From: Oceanicola sp. 502str15
GTDB taxonomy: Bacteria; Pseudomonadota; Alphaproteobacteria; Rhodobacterales; Rhodobacteraceae
Reading direction: 5' to 3'
Length of the DNA: 64,000 nucleotides
NCBI RefSeq assembly: GCF_024105635.1
Contig: NZ_WYDQ01000001.1
Location: forward strand, 2,294,001-2,358,000
Part shown: positions 43,966 through 54,460 of the stretch, one piece after another
How the letters are laid out: each line of letters begins with the position of its first letter
Position numbering within the stretch: position 1 is the stretch's first letter
Notes under the pieces: model-generated
Seen by the model: only the letters and a program-made list of their open reading frames with translations
Databases searched by the model: none
Told to the model about the DNA's origin: nothing
Translations under genes and position numbers: made by a program

Positions 43966-44529
43966 TCAGCTGGAGTGACCGAGCGGATGCATGAGCCGAT
44001 TGGCCCATCCGAAGATTGCGATGGAGTGTATCAGATCCTGGATCTCCGCATCATCCATCCCGGCTTCGCGCAGAGCGGCAATGTGGCCCCGGTCCGCTAC
44101 GGGCGGGGTCGCCGTAAGCGCCTCGGCGAAGTCGAAGATCGCGGCCTCCCTCGGGCCAAGGGCATCGCGCCGCCCGGCGTAGAGCGCAGAGGTCACGCCG
44201 GGGTCGGTCAGCTTGGCATGCTGGCGGGCGTGGACATTGGCGCAGTATTGGCAGCCGTTGATCAGCGACGCCGCAAGGGCGCCCAGCTCGCGGTCCGCCC
44301 GGGGCAGCCCGCCCTCGGCATACATGATCGCATTGAACAGCTCGGTGCGGGCAACGTAGCTGTCGGGGTCATGCACGAGGGTGCGGACATAGGCCGAAAC
44401 CTTCTTGGCCGAGGGCGTCACCTTCATGGCCTCAAGTTGCCTCGGCGTGGCATCGGCCATCTCGACCGGCGGCAGATGCGGCGTCCAGGTGAGTGGCTTC
44501 AGGGTGATCTGCGGGATGGAAGTGCTCAT
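43966..44529 (-). CDS. AhpD-fold peroxidase-related protein (carboxymuconolactone decarboxylase family)
   Basis: A 187-residue helical protein with the AhpD redox site C93-x-x-C96 and H100 in NGCQYCANVHARQH, preceded by the acid-base region ELGALAASLI. AhpD-like proteins use the CxxC pair for peroxide or disulfide reduction. ATG overlaps the stop of the next upstream AhpD-fold gene by 4 nt. Clustering with a second CMD-fold gene, RidA and a sulfide-releasing enzyme suggests a role in thiol/peroxide protection; that part is inference. Confidence 0.88.
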   Translation of the reverse strand: MSTSIPQITLKPLTWTPHLPPVEMADATPRQLEAMKVTPSAKKVSAYVRTLVHDPDSYVARTELFNAIMYAEGGLPRADRELGALAASLINGCQYCANVHARQHAKLTDPGVTSALYAGRRDALGPREAAIFDFAEALTATPPVADRGHIAALREAGMDDAEIQDLIHSIAIFGWANRLMHPLGHSS

Positions 44530-45005
44530 GCGTCCGGCTCCGCCAGCAGCGAGAGCCCGTGGACAACGCGGATCTGATAGCAGACCTGCGCCAGCAGTTC
44601 CGAAAGGGCGATGATCTGCGGCACCGAGAAGCCCGCATCCTGCAACTTCTGCAACTCTTCCCGCGAGGCCTTCGCCGGGATCGTGGCAATCATGTCGGCA
44701 TATTGCGCGAGGGTCGCCATGGCCGGATCGTCCGGCTCCCGGCCTTCCGCGAGGGCGGCGAGCGCCGGGTCTTGCGGGCGCGGGTAGCTCTCCACCATCC
44801 GCGCGTTACCGCTGCTGGCCGCGACCCGCCGGGCAACCGCCCCCCGCAGCTCGGGGGAAAGTCCGAGATCTTCCGCAGGCTCCAGGACCGCAGCACGGCT
44901 CGCCTCGCTGCCGGTCACAAACTCCGGGCGGCGCGCCCGAAGCTCCTTGAGGGCCCGGCTGCGAGAGCCGCCCAGGGCCATGTCGATGGCGTCCGATGTG
45001 GTCAT
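44526..45005 (-). CDS. CMD-domain protein paired with the AhpD-like protein
   Basis: A 159-residue protein of the carboxymuconolactone decarboxylase/AhpD superfamily. ATG at 45005 follows GGAAAGATCAAGA. It has the segment ELQKLQDAGFSVPQIIALSELLAQVCYQIRVVHGLSLL, where the CxxC of its partner is reduced to a single Cys. Such degenerate CMD proteins are often encoded directly before a CxxC-containing one, as here, and may form hetero-oligomers. It is the first gene of the four-gene operon and divergent from LysR at 45110. Confidence 0.8.
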   Translation of the reverse strand: MTTSDAIDMALGGSRSRALKELRARRPEFVTGSEASRAAVLEPAEDLGLSPELRGAVARRVAASSGNARMVESYPRPQDPALAALAEGREPDDPAMATLAQYADMIATIPAKASREELQKLQDAGFSVPQIIALSELLAQVCYQIRVVHGLSLLAEPDA

Positions 45006-45055
45006 TCTTGATCTTTCCGCATGGCCCGCGATGGGTGGGGGTGCTAACAATCCTC

Positions 45056-45090
45056 AAAATGCATAGTAGCGCATTTAGTATGCGCATTTT
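45056..45090. promoter_or_regulatory. Repeat-rich divergent control region (AAATGCGC motifs)
   Basis: AAAATGCATA (45056-45065) faces TATGCGCATTTT (45079-45090), and GCGCATTTA (45069-45077) repeats the same core between them, giving three copies of an AAATGCGC-like word in alternating orientation. It lies between the divergent CMD and LysR genes and is the likely LysR operator. Confidence 0.45.
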
Positions 45091-45109
45091 AGATCACTCG
45101 AGGCAAAGC

Positions 45110-46024
45110 ATGTCAAACCGAAATAATGAAGCCTTCGACATTCAGGATCTGCGGGTCTTTGCCTCCGTCGTGGCAAACGGCTCGATGACCGGCGCGGCGA
45201 AACAGCTGCAAATCGGCCAGCCCGCCGTCACACGCACCATCAAGGATCTCGAGGCCGCCGTCGGGTTCTCCCTCTTCGAGCGCAACGGCCCCCGGATCTC
45301 TCCCACCGCGAAGGGTCTCAGCTTCTTCGAGGATGCCCAGCAGGTGCTGGCCTCTTTCCAGCAGGTCTCGACCCGCGCCGCCGCCCTGCGCGAGGAGCGG
45401 CTACAATCGCTCACGCTGGTCGCAACCCCGGCCATGGCGGCAGGGCTCATGCCAGCCCTGCTGCACGGGCTGGGCGAGATGCTGCCGCCAAATATCGGCC
45501 TGCCGACGATGGATGCCGAGCATCTCGCCCATGCTCTGCACGTCGGGGCAGCGGATTTCGGCATCTGCTCCAAGCCCCTCGCCCATGCCGATCTGGAGTG
45601 CCTACGCACCGCGACCTCATCGCTCGTCGCCATCCTGCCCCCCGGGCTCGACGATACCTCGCTGGATCTCGCGCGCCTCAACCACACGCGGCTCCTGACC
45701 GTCGGCAACAGCTACCGGATCAAACACGCGATTTCGGCGGCGCTGGCCGATCAGGGCATCGAGCCGCAGGCCGAACTCACCACCAACAGCTCCCTCAACG
45801 CCATCGTCGCCGCCCGCGCCGGGCTCGGCATAGCCATCGTCGATCCGGTGTCGGCTTATGGTGTCGGGGTCTCGGGCGCCAAGGTCGTGCCGCTGGAAAC
45901 CGAGATCCGCTACGAGTGGGGCCTGTTCCGCCGCAGCGGCGGGCTGGGATCAGAGCTGGAAACCCGGCTTTGCGAAAGCTTCTGTGACGCATCGAAGAGC
46001 CTCGGCGCCTCCTGCGACGCCTGA
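45110..46024 (+). CDS. LysR family transcriptional regulator
   Basis: A 304-residue LysR-type protein. ATG at 45110 has GAGGCAAAGC in front; earlier in-frame ATGs lie inside the operator-like region. HTH: LRVFASVVANGSMTGAAKQLQIGQPAVTRTIKDLEAAVG, then SLFERNGPRISPTAKG. The effector domain ends with TEIRYEWGLFRRSGG. It is divergent from the CMD/AhpD/RidA/desulfhydrase operon and is its probable regulator. It converges with the third TRAP operon, with only 17 nt between the stops. Confidence 0.9.
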   Translation: MSNRNNEAFDIQDLRVFASVVANGSMTGAAKQLQIGQPAVTRTIKDLEAAVGFSLFERNGPRISPTAKGLSFFEDAQQVLASFQQVSTRAAALREERLQSLTLVATPAMAAGLMPALLHGLGEMLPPNIGLPTMDAEHLAHALHVGAADFGICSKPLAHADLECLRTATSSLVAILPPGLDDTSLDLARLNHTRLLTVGNSYRIKHAISAALADQGIEPQAELTTNSSLNAIVAARAGLGIAIVDPVSAYGVGVSGAKVVPLETEIRYEWGLFRRSGGLGSELETRLCESFCDASKSLGASCDA

Positions 46025-46041
46025 GGCGCGCGCCCCGGCCC

Positions 46042-46536
46042 CTACACCCCTTCGCTCTGCTCCGGCCTTGGCCGCAAGCGACCACCGAAACAGTTCAGCA
46101 CCGCCTGCAGCCCCATCGGGACGAAGCAGAAGACGGGGGCAACCTTGAAGGCGGTGTCGGGGATCTCGAACACCGGGGTTTTCAGGCCAAGGAACTGCCA
46201 GACATTCCAGAGCTGGATCATCACGTAGATGCAGAGCGCCACCACCGAAACATCAGTGATCCGCTCGCAGACCCAGCGGGCACGGGGCCCGAGGATATCG
46301 ACAAGGGCCGTCACCACGATATGGCGGCGCGTCCGGTAGAGGACGAAGGCCATGAGAAAGACGATCCAGGTGATGACCAGCCGGGTCAGTTCGGCGGAGC
46401 CGAGAATGCCCCGCCCCAGAACATAGCGCAGCACCACTTCGGCGAGGATGCCGAGCACCAGCGCGAGCAGGAGGGCCTGCGAGATGCGCAGGTAGCCCTT
46501 GCTGACGTGGCCGAGGAAAGTATCGAGATGGGTCAT
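46042..46536 (-). CDS. dctQ: TRAP transporter small permease (DctQ)
   Basis: A 164-residue four-helix protein with the DctQ pattern AEVVLRYVLGRGILGSAELTRLVITWIVFLMAFVLYRTRRHIVV. Here the gene is last in the order M-P-Q rather than the usual P-Q-M. ATG at 46536 begins 28 nt after the dctP stop. It would form the membrane complex with the DctM protein encoded two genes upstream. Confidence 0.88.
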   Translation of the reverse strand: MTHLDTFLGHVSKGYLRISQALLLALVLGILAEVVLRYVLGRGILGSAELTRLVITWIVFLMAFVLYRTRRHIVVTALVDILGPRARWVCERITDVSVVALCIYVMIQLWNVWQFLGLKTPVFEIPDTAFKVAPVFCFVPMGLQAVLNCFGGRLRPRPEQSEGV

Positions 46537-46563
46537 GCGTTTTGTCCGGGGCGGGGGTTGGAG

Positions 46564-47541
46564 TTACTCGATCTCGCGGATCGCGTCATAGAGGCCTTCG
46601 CCCCACAGGCCTTCGGCCTCCTGCTCATGCGCGGCGGCGGTGAGCTTGTCGGCAAAGGCGGCGCGGTCGACCTCGATGATCGTCGCGCCATCGGCTTCGA
46701 GCTGCTCGGCGATGGTGGTCGCAGCTTCCTCGATCACCTCCTTCGAATAGTCTGCGGCCACGGCGGCGGCGTCGAGCAGGATCTGCTGCTGGCCCTCGTC
46801 GAGCTGGTTCCAGCGCATCCCGTTCATCGCCACGGTGATCGAGTCATAGACGTGGTTGGTGCGGGTCACATAGGGCGCCGCGAGGTGGAACTTCTGGCTC
46901 AGGACCGAGTCATAAGGGCTTTCCATCGCGTCGGTCATGCCGGTCTTCAGCGCCTGAAAGCTGTCGGCCCAGGGCACCTGCGTCGGGTTGGTGCCGAGCG
47001 TGGCCCAGGTCTTGATGTAGGAGGGGATGCCCGGCACCCGGAACTTGAGGCCGGTCAGGTCTTCGGGCGTGTTCACCGGCTTGGTCGAGACCACCACGCG
47101 CGGCAGCTTGGCCCAGTCGTCGCCGATCATCTTGATACCGGCATTCTCCATCAGCTTGTCTTCCATGGCGCTGGCCATGTCGCTGTCGAGGAAGGCCTGA
47201 AAGTGGTCGCCGTCGCGGAAGGTGAAGCCCCAGGAGACAACGTTGAAATCCTTCTCGAAGTTGCCGTAGTTCGACAGGCTCTCGACCACCATGTCGAGCA
47301 CGCCGGCACGCATCTGCTGAATGGCCTTCTCGCCCGAGCCGAGCTGGCCGCCCGGAAAGACCTGGATCTCGATGTCGCCGCCGGATTTCTCGGCAACTTC
47401 CTCGGCGAATTTCGTGGCCGTCAGGCAGGTGGCCGAGGTCTCGGCCGAGGGGCATGCCAGCCGGTAGGTGGCGGCCTCAGCCGCGCCTGCGAGGGTTGCG
47501 GCCGCCAGCGCCAGCGGCGCGATTGCGTGGGTGATGTTCAT
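46564..47541 (-). CDS. dctP: TRAP transporter substrate-binding protein (DctP)
   Basis: A 325-residue protein. ATG at 47541 follows GGGAGGACAACC; leader MNITHAIAPLALAAATLAGAAEA. DctP features: SGGDIEIQVFPGGQLGSGEKAIQQMRAG, GLKFRVPGIPSYIKTWATLGTNPTQVPW (carboxylate-binding Arg) and ALKTGMTDAMESPYDSVLSQKF. Mature Cys residues near 30 and 39 (LACPSAETSATCL) could form a disulfide, unusual among the DctP proteins here. It is encoded between its two permease genes. Confidence 0.92.
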   Translation of the reverse strand: MNITHAIAPLALAAATLAGAAEAATYRLACPSAETSATCLTATKFAEEVAEKSGGDIEIQVFPGGQLGSGEKAIQQMRAGVLDMVVESLSNYGNFEKDFNVVSWGFTFRDGDHFQAFLDSDMASAMEDKLMENAGIKMIGDDWAKLPRVVVSTKPVNTPEDLTGLKFRVPGIPSYIKTWATLGTNPTQVPWADSFQALKTGMTDAMESPYDSVLSQKFHLAAPYVTRTNHVYDSITVAMNGMRWNQLDEGQQQILLDAAAVAADYSKEVIEEAATTIAEQLEADGATIIEVDRAAFADKLTAAAHEQEAEGLWGEGLYDAIREIE

Positions 47542-47573
47542 GGTTGTCCTCCCTTGATGAATTGGATCTTGGT

Positions 47574-48854
47574 TCAGCGTCCGGGCAGCAAAAGCTCGCC
47601 CGGGTAGGTCACGAATGCCGGCACGTAGGTGATGATCAGCAGCACCAGCAGGATCGGAATGAGAAACGGCAGGATCGCGCGGGCCGTGTCGATGAAGCGG
47701 ATCTCGGCGATCTCGGTCACGATGTAGAGGCACCAGCCCAGCGGCGGGGTGATGAGCCCCACGGTGAGGTTGAGCACGATCACCACGCCCAGGTGCACCG
47801 GGTCCACCCCCAGCGCCACGCCCATGCCCACCAGCGTCGGCGTGAAGATGACGAGGATCGACGTGAGGCTCATGATGGTGCCGAGCAGCAGCAGGATGAT
47901 GTTCATCGCGAAGAGAAAGGCGATCTGTCCGTAGCCGGAGCGGTCGAAGAACTCGGCCATCGCGTCGGGCAGTTGTTCGGTCGTCACCAGCCACCCGAAA
48001 AGCGAGGACATGCCGAGGATGAACATGATCTGCGTGGTGGTGACGAGCGCCTCCTCAAGCATCTTGCCCATGTTGCGCCACTTCATGTCGCCGTAGGCCA
48101 TCGAGACAACGCAGGCATAGGCCACGGCGATCACGCCCGCCTCGGTGGGGGTGACGATGCCGAAGACGAGGCCCGCGAGGATCACGAAGGGGGTGGCCAG
48201 CGGCGGCGCATTGCGGATGAAGCTGCCACCGATCTCGCAGAGCGTGGCGCGCGGCGCGGGCTCCACCCCCTCGCGCTTGGCGGCGAAGTAGACATAGACC
48301 ATCATGAACAGCCCGAGCAGCAGCCCCGGCACCAGCCCGCCGATGAAGAGCGCCGGGATCGAGACCTCGGTCATCGAGCCGTAGAGCACCATCAGGATCG
48401 AGGGCGGGATGATCGGGCCGATGCAGCTCGAGGCGGCGGTGACGGCGGCGCTGAAGGGGGCGGAATATCCGGCCTTGGTCATCGCCTTGATCTCGATCCG
48501 TCCCAGCCCGGCCGTGTCGGCCACGGCGGAGCCGGAGATGCCGGCAAAGAACAGGCTGGAGAGAATGTTCACATGGGCGAGGCCCCCGCGGATATGGCCC
48601 ACCAGCAGCCCGGCAAAGCGGAAGATGCGCTCGGTCACCCCGCCGACGTTCATGATCTCGCCCGCCAGCACGAAGAAGGGAATGGCCAGCAGGGTCACGC
48701 CGCCGAGGCTTTCGACCATCGAGAAGATGAAGATCGAGGGCATGACATCGCCCAGCAGGATGTAGACCATCGAGGCGATCCCCATGGCCAGCGCCACCGG
48801 GGCGCCCATGGCCATGAAGAAGGCAAAGGTGATGAGGAGCGCGGCAAAGGCCAT
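47574..48854 (-). CDS. dctM: TRAP transporter large permease (DctM)
   Basis: A 426-residue permease. ATG at 48854 is chosen, 1 nt after the FAD-oxidoreductase stop; the longer open frame upstream lies inside that gene. Landmarks: FFAGISGSAVADTAGLGRIEIKAMTKAGYS, SSCIGPIIPPSILMVLYGSMTEVSIPALFIGG and GLITPPLGWCLYIV. Close coupling to an FAD oxidoreductase gene suggests that enzyme acts on the imported compound. Confidence 0.93.
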   Translation of the reverse strand: MAFAALLITFAFFMAMGAPVALAMGIASMVYILLGDVMPSIFIFSMVESLGGVTLLAIPFFVLAGEIMNVGGVTERIFRFAGLLVGHIRGGLAHVNILSSLFFAGISGSAVADTAGLGRIEIKAMTKAGYSAPFSAAVTAASSCIGPIIPPSILMVLYGSMTEVSIPALFIGGLVPGLLLGLFMMVYVYFAAKREGVEPAPRATLCEIGGSFIRNAPPLATPFVILAGLVFGIVTPTEAGVIAVAYACVVSMAYGDMKWRNMGKMLEEALVTTTQIMFILGMSSLFGWLVTTEQLPDAMAEFFDRSGYGQIAFLFAMNIILLLLGTIMSLTSILVIFTPTLVGMGVALGVDPVHLGVVIVLNLTVGLITPPLGWCLYIVTEIAEIRFIDTARAILPFLIPILLVLLIITYVPAFVTYPGELLLPGR

Positions 48855-48855
48855 G

Positions 48856-50163
48856 TCAGTCTCCGAGGTAGGCGTTTTCGGCCCGAAGCCGGGTTTGAAG
48901 CGCAGCCGGATCGACCCGCCGGACCTCGCCCTGCGCCTCGGCGGCGGCAAGGGCGGCCCCGGTGCCCGCGGCATGGCCCATAGCCATGGCGGTCGGCATC
49001 ACACGCAACGCGGCAAAGGCCTCGTGGCTGGCCGAAATTCCGCGCCCGGCCACCAGCACGTTGCGCAGGCCCTCGGGCAGAAGCGACCGCCACGGGATGC
49101 AGTAATGGTGATCCTCGGGGAACTCGATGAAGGTGATCTCCTTGCCCTCCGGCTTGTGCACGTCGATCGGGTAGGCCCCGGCGGCGACGGTGTCGGCAAA
49201 GCGTTCGCCACGGGTGATATCGTCGCGTGTCACCACGTAGTCACCCTGCACGCGGCGCGTATCGCGGATGCCGAGCTGGGGGGCAATGGCAGAGAGCCGG
49301 GCGGCGGAGCAGCCGGGCATGTGAGCGGTGAGAAAGCGCGAGATTTCCAGCGCCTGCCGCCGCCCTTCGATCTCGCCCGCGCTGACCGAAAACGGATCGT
49401 CGGGGTCCACCGACACGCGGGAAATGTTGAACCAGGCAGCATTGGCGCCCGGCACGCGGGAATAATGCAGCGCAGCGCGGGGGAGCGCGCCGGTTTCCAG
49501 CCCCCGGGTCACAACGCGGTCGCGGTCGTCCCGTGTCATCGCTTCCAGCGTGTCGAGGTCCACCGGCGCCATCTCGAACATCATGGTGCCCGGTTGCAGC
49601 GCCTCGCCCTCTTTCAGGCCGAGAAACTGTCCGCCCGCCGCGGTGACAAGGCTCATGTCGCCCGAGGCGTCGATGTAGCACGGGGCGCGCAGGGTCAGCG
49701 GGGTGCCGGCCGCCCAGACGCGCAGCTCGCTCACATGCCCGTTGTCGCAGGTGGCGCCCATGTTGATCGACTTGAACAGGATGCGCACGCCCGCTTCGAT
49801 CAGCATCTGTTCGAGCGAGACCTTGAGCACCTGCGCGTCGTATTCGATGCGGTTCATCACGTGGCCGGTCGACATGACGAAGGTGCCGAGCGGGCCGCAG
49901 CCCCCGTCCGCGCGCAGCCGCTCCACGATCTCCTCGGCCATGCCACGGATCACCGTGCGCCCGGAGCGGGTCTGCCAGCCCACGAACTGGCCAACCATGC
50001 CCGCCGTCGCCGCGCCGCCAAGAAAGGCGTTCTGCTCGACCAGCAGCACCCGCGCCCCGTTGCGGGCCGCCGCAAGCGCCGCGGTGCAACCCGCCATGCC
50101 ACCCCCCACGACAATGACGTCGCATTCGGTTGCAAGGCGCGAGATGGCGCTGGTGTCGGGCAT
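48856..50163 (-). CDS. FAD-dependent oxidoreductase leading a TRAP operon
   Basis: A 435-residue flavoprotein with the dinucleotide motif VIVVGGGMAGCTAALAAARNGARVLLVE at residues 16-44, followed by FLGGAATAGMVGQFVGWQT, which matches the FAD-dependent oxidoreductases of the succinate-dehydrogenase-like fold. A second conserved area is NVLVAGRGISASHEAFAALRVMPTAMAMGHAAGT near the end, closing the FAD site. There is no signal peptide. It is the first gene of the operon and divergent from LysR at 50274. The substrate is unknown, presumably a compound brought in by the TRAP system. Confidence 0.88.
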   Translation of the reverse strand: MPDTSAISRLATECDVIVVGGGMAGCTAALAAARNGARVLLVEQNAFLGGAATAGMVGQFVGWQTRSGRTVIRGMAEEIVERLRADGGCGPLGTFVMSTGHVMNRIEYDAQVLKVSLEQMLIEAGVRILFKSINMGATCDNGHVSELRVWAAGTPLTLRAPCYIDASGDMSLVTAAGGQFLGLKEGEALQPGTMMFEMAPVDLDTLEAMTRDDRDRVVTRGLETGALPRAALHYSRVPGANAAWFNISRVSVDPDDPFSVSAGEIEGRRQALEISRFLTAHMPGCSAARLSAIAPQLGIRDTRRVQGDYVVTRDDITRGERFADTVAAGAYPIDVHKPEGKEITFIEFPEDHHYCIPWRSLLPEGLRNVLVAGRGISASHEAFAALRVMPTAMAMGHAAGTGAALAAAEAQGEVRRVDPAALQTRLRAENAYLGD

Positions 50164-50246
50164 TCGGTGACCTCCTCCCGGTCTTCTGGTGGAACCGACC
50201 CTAGTTGAAGCCGGGAAGAGAGGCGATTAACATCTGGTCCGACACG

Positions 50247-50263
50247 TTTAACAAATCGTTAAA
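50247..50263. promoter_or_regulatory. Inverted repeat before LysR
   Basis: TTTAAC (50247-50252) and GTTAAA (50258-50263) are a perfect inverted repeat with a 5-nt spacer (AAATC), immediately upstream of the AAAGGGGG ribosome-binding site of LysR and inside the divergent spacer. It is a candidate autoregulatory site; the wider AT-rich stretch probably also carries the promoters. Confidence 0.45.
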
Positions 50264-50273
50264 GGGGGCGGCG

Positions 50274-51155
50274 ATGATTTCGATCCGGCAGGTGGAGGTG
50301 ATCCGGGCGGTGATGGTGGCCCGCTCGATCAGCGGGGCGGCGCAGCTGCTCAACGTCTCGCCCGCCGCCGTCAGCCGGATGCTGCGCCATACCGAAAGCC
50401 AGATCGGCTTTCCGCTGTTCTCCCGCACGCCCAACGGCTTCGTGCCGATGCCGGAGGCCCATGCCGTGCTTGACGACCTCGAGCAGGTGCACAGCAGCCT
50501 CGCCCGCATCGAGGCCCGGCTCGCAGGCCCGGCCCGCGAAGATGCCGCCCTGCGCATCGGCACCTCCCCGGGCCTCGGCCTCAGCGTGGTGCCCGGCGCC
50601 CTGTCGGCACTTCGCGCCCGCCAGCCCCAGCTGCGCTTCGAACTCGGGGTGATGCACGTGAACGAGGTGCTGCCCCTGCTCGAGTTCCGCCGCTACGATT
50701 TTGCCCTGACGATCTACGAGATCGAAGACCCCCGCCTCGACATCCGCCAGATCGCGCAGGCCCCGCTGGTCTGCCTGATGTCGAAGGATCATCCGCTGGC
50801 CGGGCGCGCGCAGGTGACGCTGGAAGAGATCGCCGCCCACCCGATGATCGGCTACGACCCGCAAGCCTTCCAGCAGCGGCTGATCGACGGGATGTTCCGC
50901 AGCCGGAGCCTTACACCGGATTACCACGTGCGCTGCCGCCTGATGAACACCGCCTGCGTGCTTGTGCAGGAAAACCTCGGCATCACCCTGCTCGACCGCT
51001 TCACCGTGCAGGGCCGCCTCCCCGAGGGCACCTGCGTCGCGGCGATCGACATCGACTACAGCTTTCCTCTCAACGTGATCAGCATGCGCGACGCCCCCCT
51101 GTCCCGCGAGGGAGAGGGGTTTCTGGCCGAGGTGGAGCGGCTCGTGTCGGCATAG
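50274..51155 (+). CDS. LysR family transcriptional regulator
   Basis: A 293-residue LysR-type regulator. ATG at 50274 is preceded by AAAGGGGGCGGCG; earlier in-frame ATG would place the operator-like repeat in the coding region. HTH: RQVEVIRAVMVARSISGAAQLLNVSPAAVSRMLRHTESQIG, then PLFSRTPNGFVPMPEA. This wording resembles the NocR/OccR-like group of LysR proteins. It is divergent from the FAD oxidoreductase-TRAP operon, its probable target. Confidence 0.9.
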   Translation: MISIRQVEVIRAVMVARSISGAAQLLNVSPAAVSRMLRHTESQIGFPLFSRTPNGFVPMPEAHAVLDDLEQVHSSLARIEARLAGPAREDAALRIGTSPGLGLSVVPGALSALRARQPQLRFELGVMHVNEVLPLLEFRRYDFALTIYEIEDPRLDIRQIAQAPLVCLMSKDHPLAGRAQVTLEEIAAHPMIGYDPQAFQQRLIDGMFRSRSLTPDYHVRCRLMNTACVLVQENLGITLLDRFTVQGRLPEGTCVAAIDIDYSFPLNVISMRDAPLSREGEGFLAEVERLVSA

Positions 51156-51251
51156 GCGCAACCGCTGTCAGGCACCGCGCGCCCTCCCCCCCCTCAAGAT
51201 CGACGTAGAACGTAAAGGCCCCTCGCCTGCCCCTTCGCCACGGCTCGAGCC

Positions 51252-52315
<1,064 letters not shown>

Positions 52316-52327
52316 TGAAACCCACCA

Positions 52328-54460
52328 TCACAGGGTGCAGGACACGCAGCCCTCCACCTCTGTCCCCTCCAACGCGGCCTGACGAAGACGGATGTAGTAG
52401 ATCGTCTTGATCCCCTTCTTCCAGGCGTAGATCTGGGCGCGGTTGATGTCGCGCGTGCTGGCATCGGCAGGAAAGAACAGCGTGAGCGACAGCCCCTGAT
52501 CCACATGCTCCGTGGCCGCCGCGTAGGTGTCGATGATCGCCTCGGGGCCGATCTCATAGGCGTCGCGGTAGAACTCGAGGTTCTCGCCGGTCATGTAGGG
52601 CGCGGGGTAGTAGACCCGGCCGATCTTGCCTTCCTTGCGGATCTCCACCTTGGCGGTGATCGGGTGGATCGAGGAGGTGGCGTAGTTGATGTAGCTGATC
52701 GACCCGGTCGGCGGCACCGCCTGAAGGTTGCGGTTGTAGAGCCCGTGTTCAATCACGTCGGCCTTCAGCGCGGCCCAGTCCTTCTTGGTGGGCAGGGCAA
52801 TGCCGAACGTCTCGAACAGCGCCTGCACCTGCGGGAGTTCGGGGTGCCAGTCCTTCGCGGTGTACTTCTCGAAGAAGCTGCCGTCGGCATAGGCTGACGC
52901 CTCGAACCCCTTGAACCGCCTGCCCTTCTCCCGTGCCAGCGCGCAGGAGGCGGTGAGCGCGTGGTAAAGCACGGCGGCAAAGTAGACGCTGGTGAACTCC
53001 ACGCCCTCGGGCGATCCGTAGTGAATGCGTTCGCGGGCCAGGAAGCCGTGCAGGTTCATCTGCCCCAGCCCGATCGCGTGGCCCTCGTCATTGCCCTTGC
53101 GGATCGAGGGCACCGAGTCGATGGCCGACATCTCGCTGACCGCGTTCAGCGCCCGGATCGCAGTGCCGACCGAAGCGTCAAGGTCGCCGCCGTCCATCGC
53201 GCGGGCGATGTTCATGCTGCCGAGGTTGCACGAAATATCCGTGCCCATCTGCGCATAGCTGAGGTCGTCGTTGAAGGCCGAAGGCTCGTTGACCTGCAGG
53301 ATCTCCGAACAGAGGTTCGACATGGCAATACGGCCCGCAATCGGGTTGGCGCGGTTCACCGTGTCCTCGAACATGATGTAGGGATAGCCGCTCTCGAACT
53401 GGATCTCCGCCAGCGTCTGGAAGAAGGCGCGCGCGTTGATCTTCTTCTTCCGGATCTTCGGATTGTCGACCATCTCTTCATATTTCTCGGTGACAGAAAT
53501 CTCCGAGAAGGCGCAGCCATAGACCCGCTCCACGTCATGGGGCGAAAACAGGTACATATCCTCGTTCTTCTTCGCCAGCTCGAAGGTCACATCGGGGATC
53601 ACCACGCCAAGGCTCAGCGTCTTGATCCGGATCTTCTCGTCGGCGTTCTCGCGCTTGGTGTCGAGAAAGCGCAAAATATCAGGGTGGTGCGCGTTCAGAT
53701 ACACCGCCCCCGCCCCCTGCCGCGCGCCGAGCTGGTTGGCGTAGCTGAAAGAGTCCTCCAGCAGCTTCATCACCGGGATCACCCCGGAAGACTGGTTCTC
53801 GATCCCCTTGATCGGCGCACCATGCTCGCGGATGTTGGTCAGCATCAGCGCCACGCCGCCACCGCGCTTGGAGAGTTGCAGCGCCGAGTTGATGCCGCGC
53901 CCGATGCTTTCCATGTTGTCCTCCAGCCGCAGCAGGAAGCATGAAACGAACTCGCCCCGCGCCTTCTTTCCGGCGTTGAGGAAGGTCGGCGTCGCAGGCT
54001 GAAAACGGCCCGAAAGGATCTCGTCCATCAGCCGCATCGCCAGCCCCTCGTCGCCCCGGGCCAGCGCAAGGGCGTTCATCACCACGCGGTCCTCGTAGCG
54101 CTCGAGATAGCGCTGCCCGTCGCGGGTTTTGAGCGTGTAGGAGGTGTAATACTTGAAGGCGCCCAGGAAGGTCGGAAACCGGAACTTGCGGGCAAAGGCG
54201 GCCTCCCAGATCGCGTGCTGGAAGGCTTTTGAGTACTGCGCCAGCACCTCCGCCTCGTAGTAGCCCTCTTCCACGAGGTAGCTCAGCTTCTCGTCGAGCG
54301 AATGAAAGAACACCGTGTTCTGGTTCACGTGCTGAAGGAAGTACTGCCGCGCCGCCATCCGGTCGGCCTCGAACTGGATGTTTCCCTCCCCGTCGTAGAG
54401 GTTCAGCATCGCGTTCAGTGCGTGGTAGTCGAGATCGGCGGTCAGGCTTGCATCAAGCAT
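52328..54460 (-). CDS. nrdE: Class Ib ribonucleoside-diphosphate reductase alpha subunit
   Basis: A 710-residue catalytic subunit. ATG at 54460 starts the conserved [14 protein letters not shown] region; the longer frame upstream is nrdI in another frame. Features: [22 protein letters not shown] with one redox Cys, [18 protein letters not shown] with the catalytic NLCSE Cys, [17 protein letters not shown], and a C-terminal CVSC pair (C705, C708) for NrdH reduction. It reduces ribonucleoside diphosphates. It overlaps nrdI by 19 nt. An N-terminal ATP cone is absent, as expected for NrdE. Confidence 0.97.
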   Translation of the reverse strand: MLDASLTADLDYHALNAMLNLYDGEGNIQFEADRMAARQYFLQHVNQNTVFFHSLDEKLSYLVEEGYYEAEVLAQYSKAFQHAIWEAAFARKFRFPTFLGAFKYYTSYTLKTRDGQRYLERYEDRVVMNALALARGDEGLAMRLMDEILSGRFQPATPTFLNAGKKARGEFVSCFLLRLEDNMESIGRGINSALQLSKRGGGVALMLTNIREHGAPIKGIENQSSGVIPVMKLLEDSFSYANQLGARQGAGAVYLNAHHPDILRFLDTKRENADEKIRIKTLSLGVVIPDVTFELAKKNEDMYLFSPHDVERVYGCAFSEISVTEKYEEMVDNPKIRKKKINARAFFQTLAEIQFESGYPYIMFEDTVNRANPIAGRIAMSNLCSEILQVNEPSAFNDDLSYAQMGTDISCNLGSMNIARAMDGGDLDASVGTAIRALNAVSEMSAIDSVPSIRKGNDEGHAIGLGQMNLHGFLARERIHYGSPEGVEFTSVYFAAVLYHALTASCALAREKGRRFKGFEASAYADGSFFEKYTAKDWHPELPQVQALFETFGIALPTKKDWAALKADVIEHGLYNRNLQAVPPTGSISYINYATSSIHPITAKVEIRKEGKIGRVYYPAPYMTGENLEFYRDAYEIGPEAIIDTYAAATEHVDQGLSLTLFFPADASTRDINRAQIYAWKKGIKTIYYIRLRQAALEGTEVEGCVSCTL

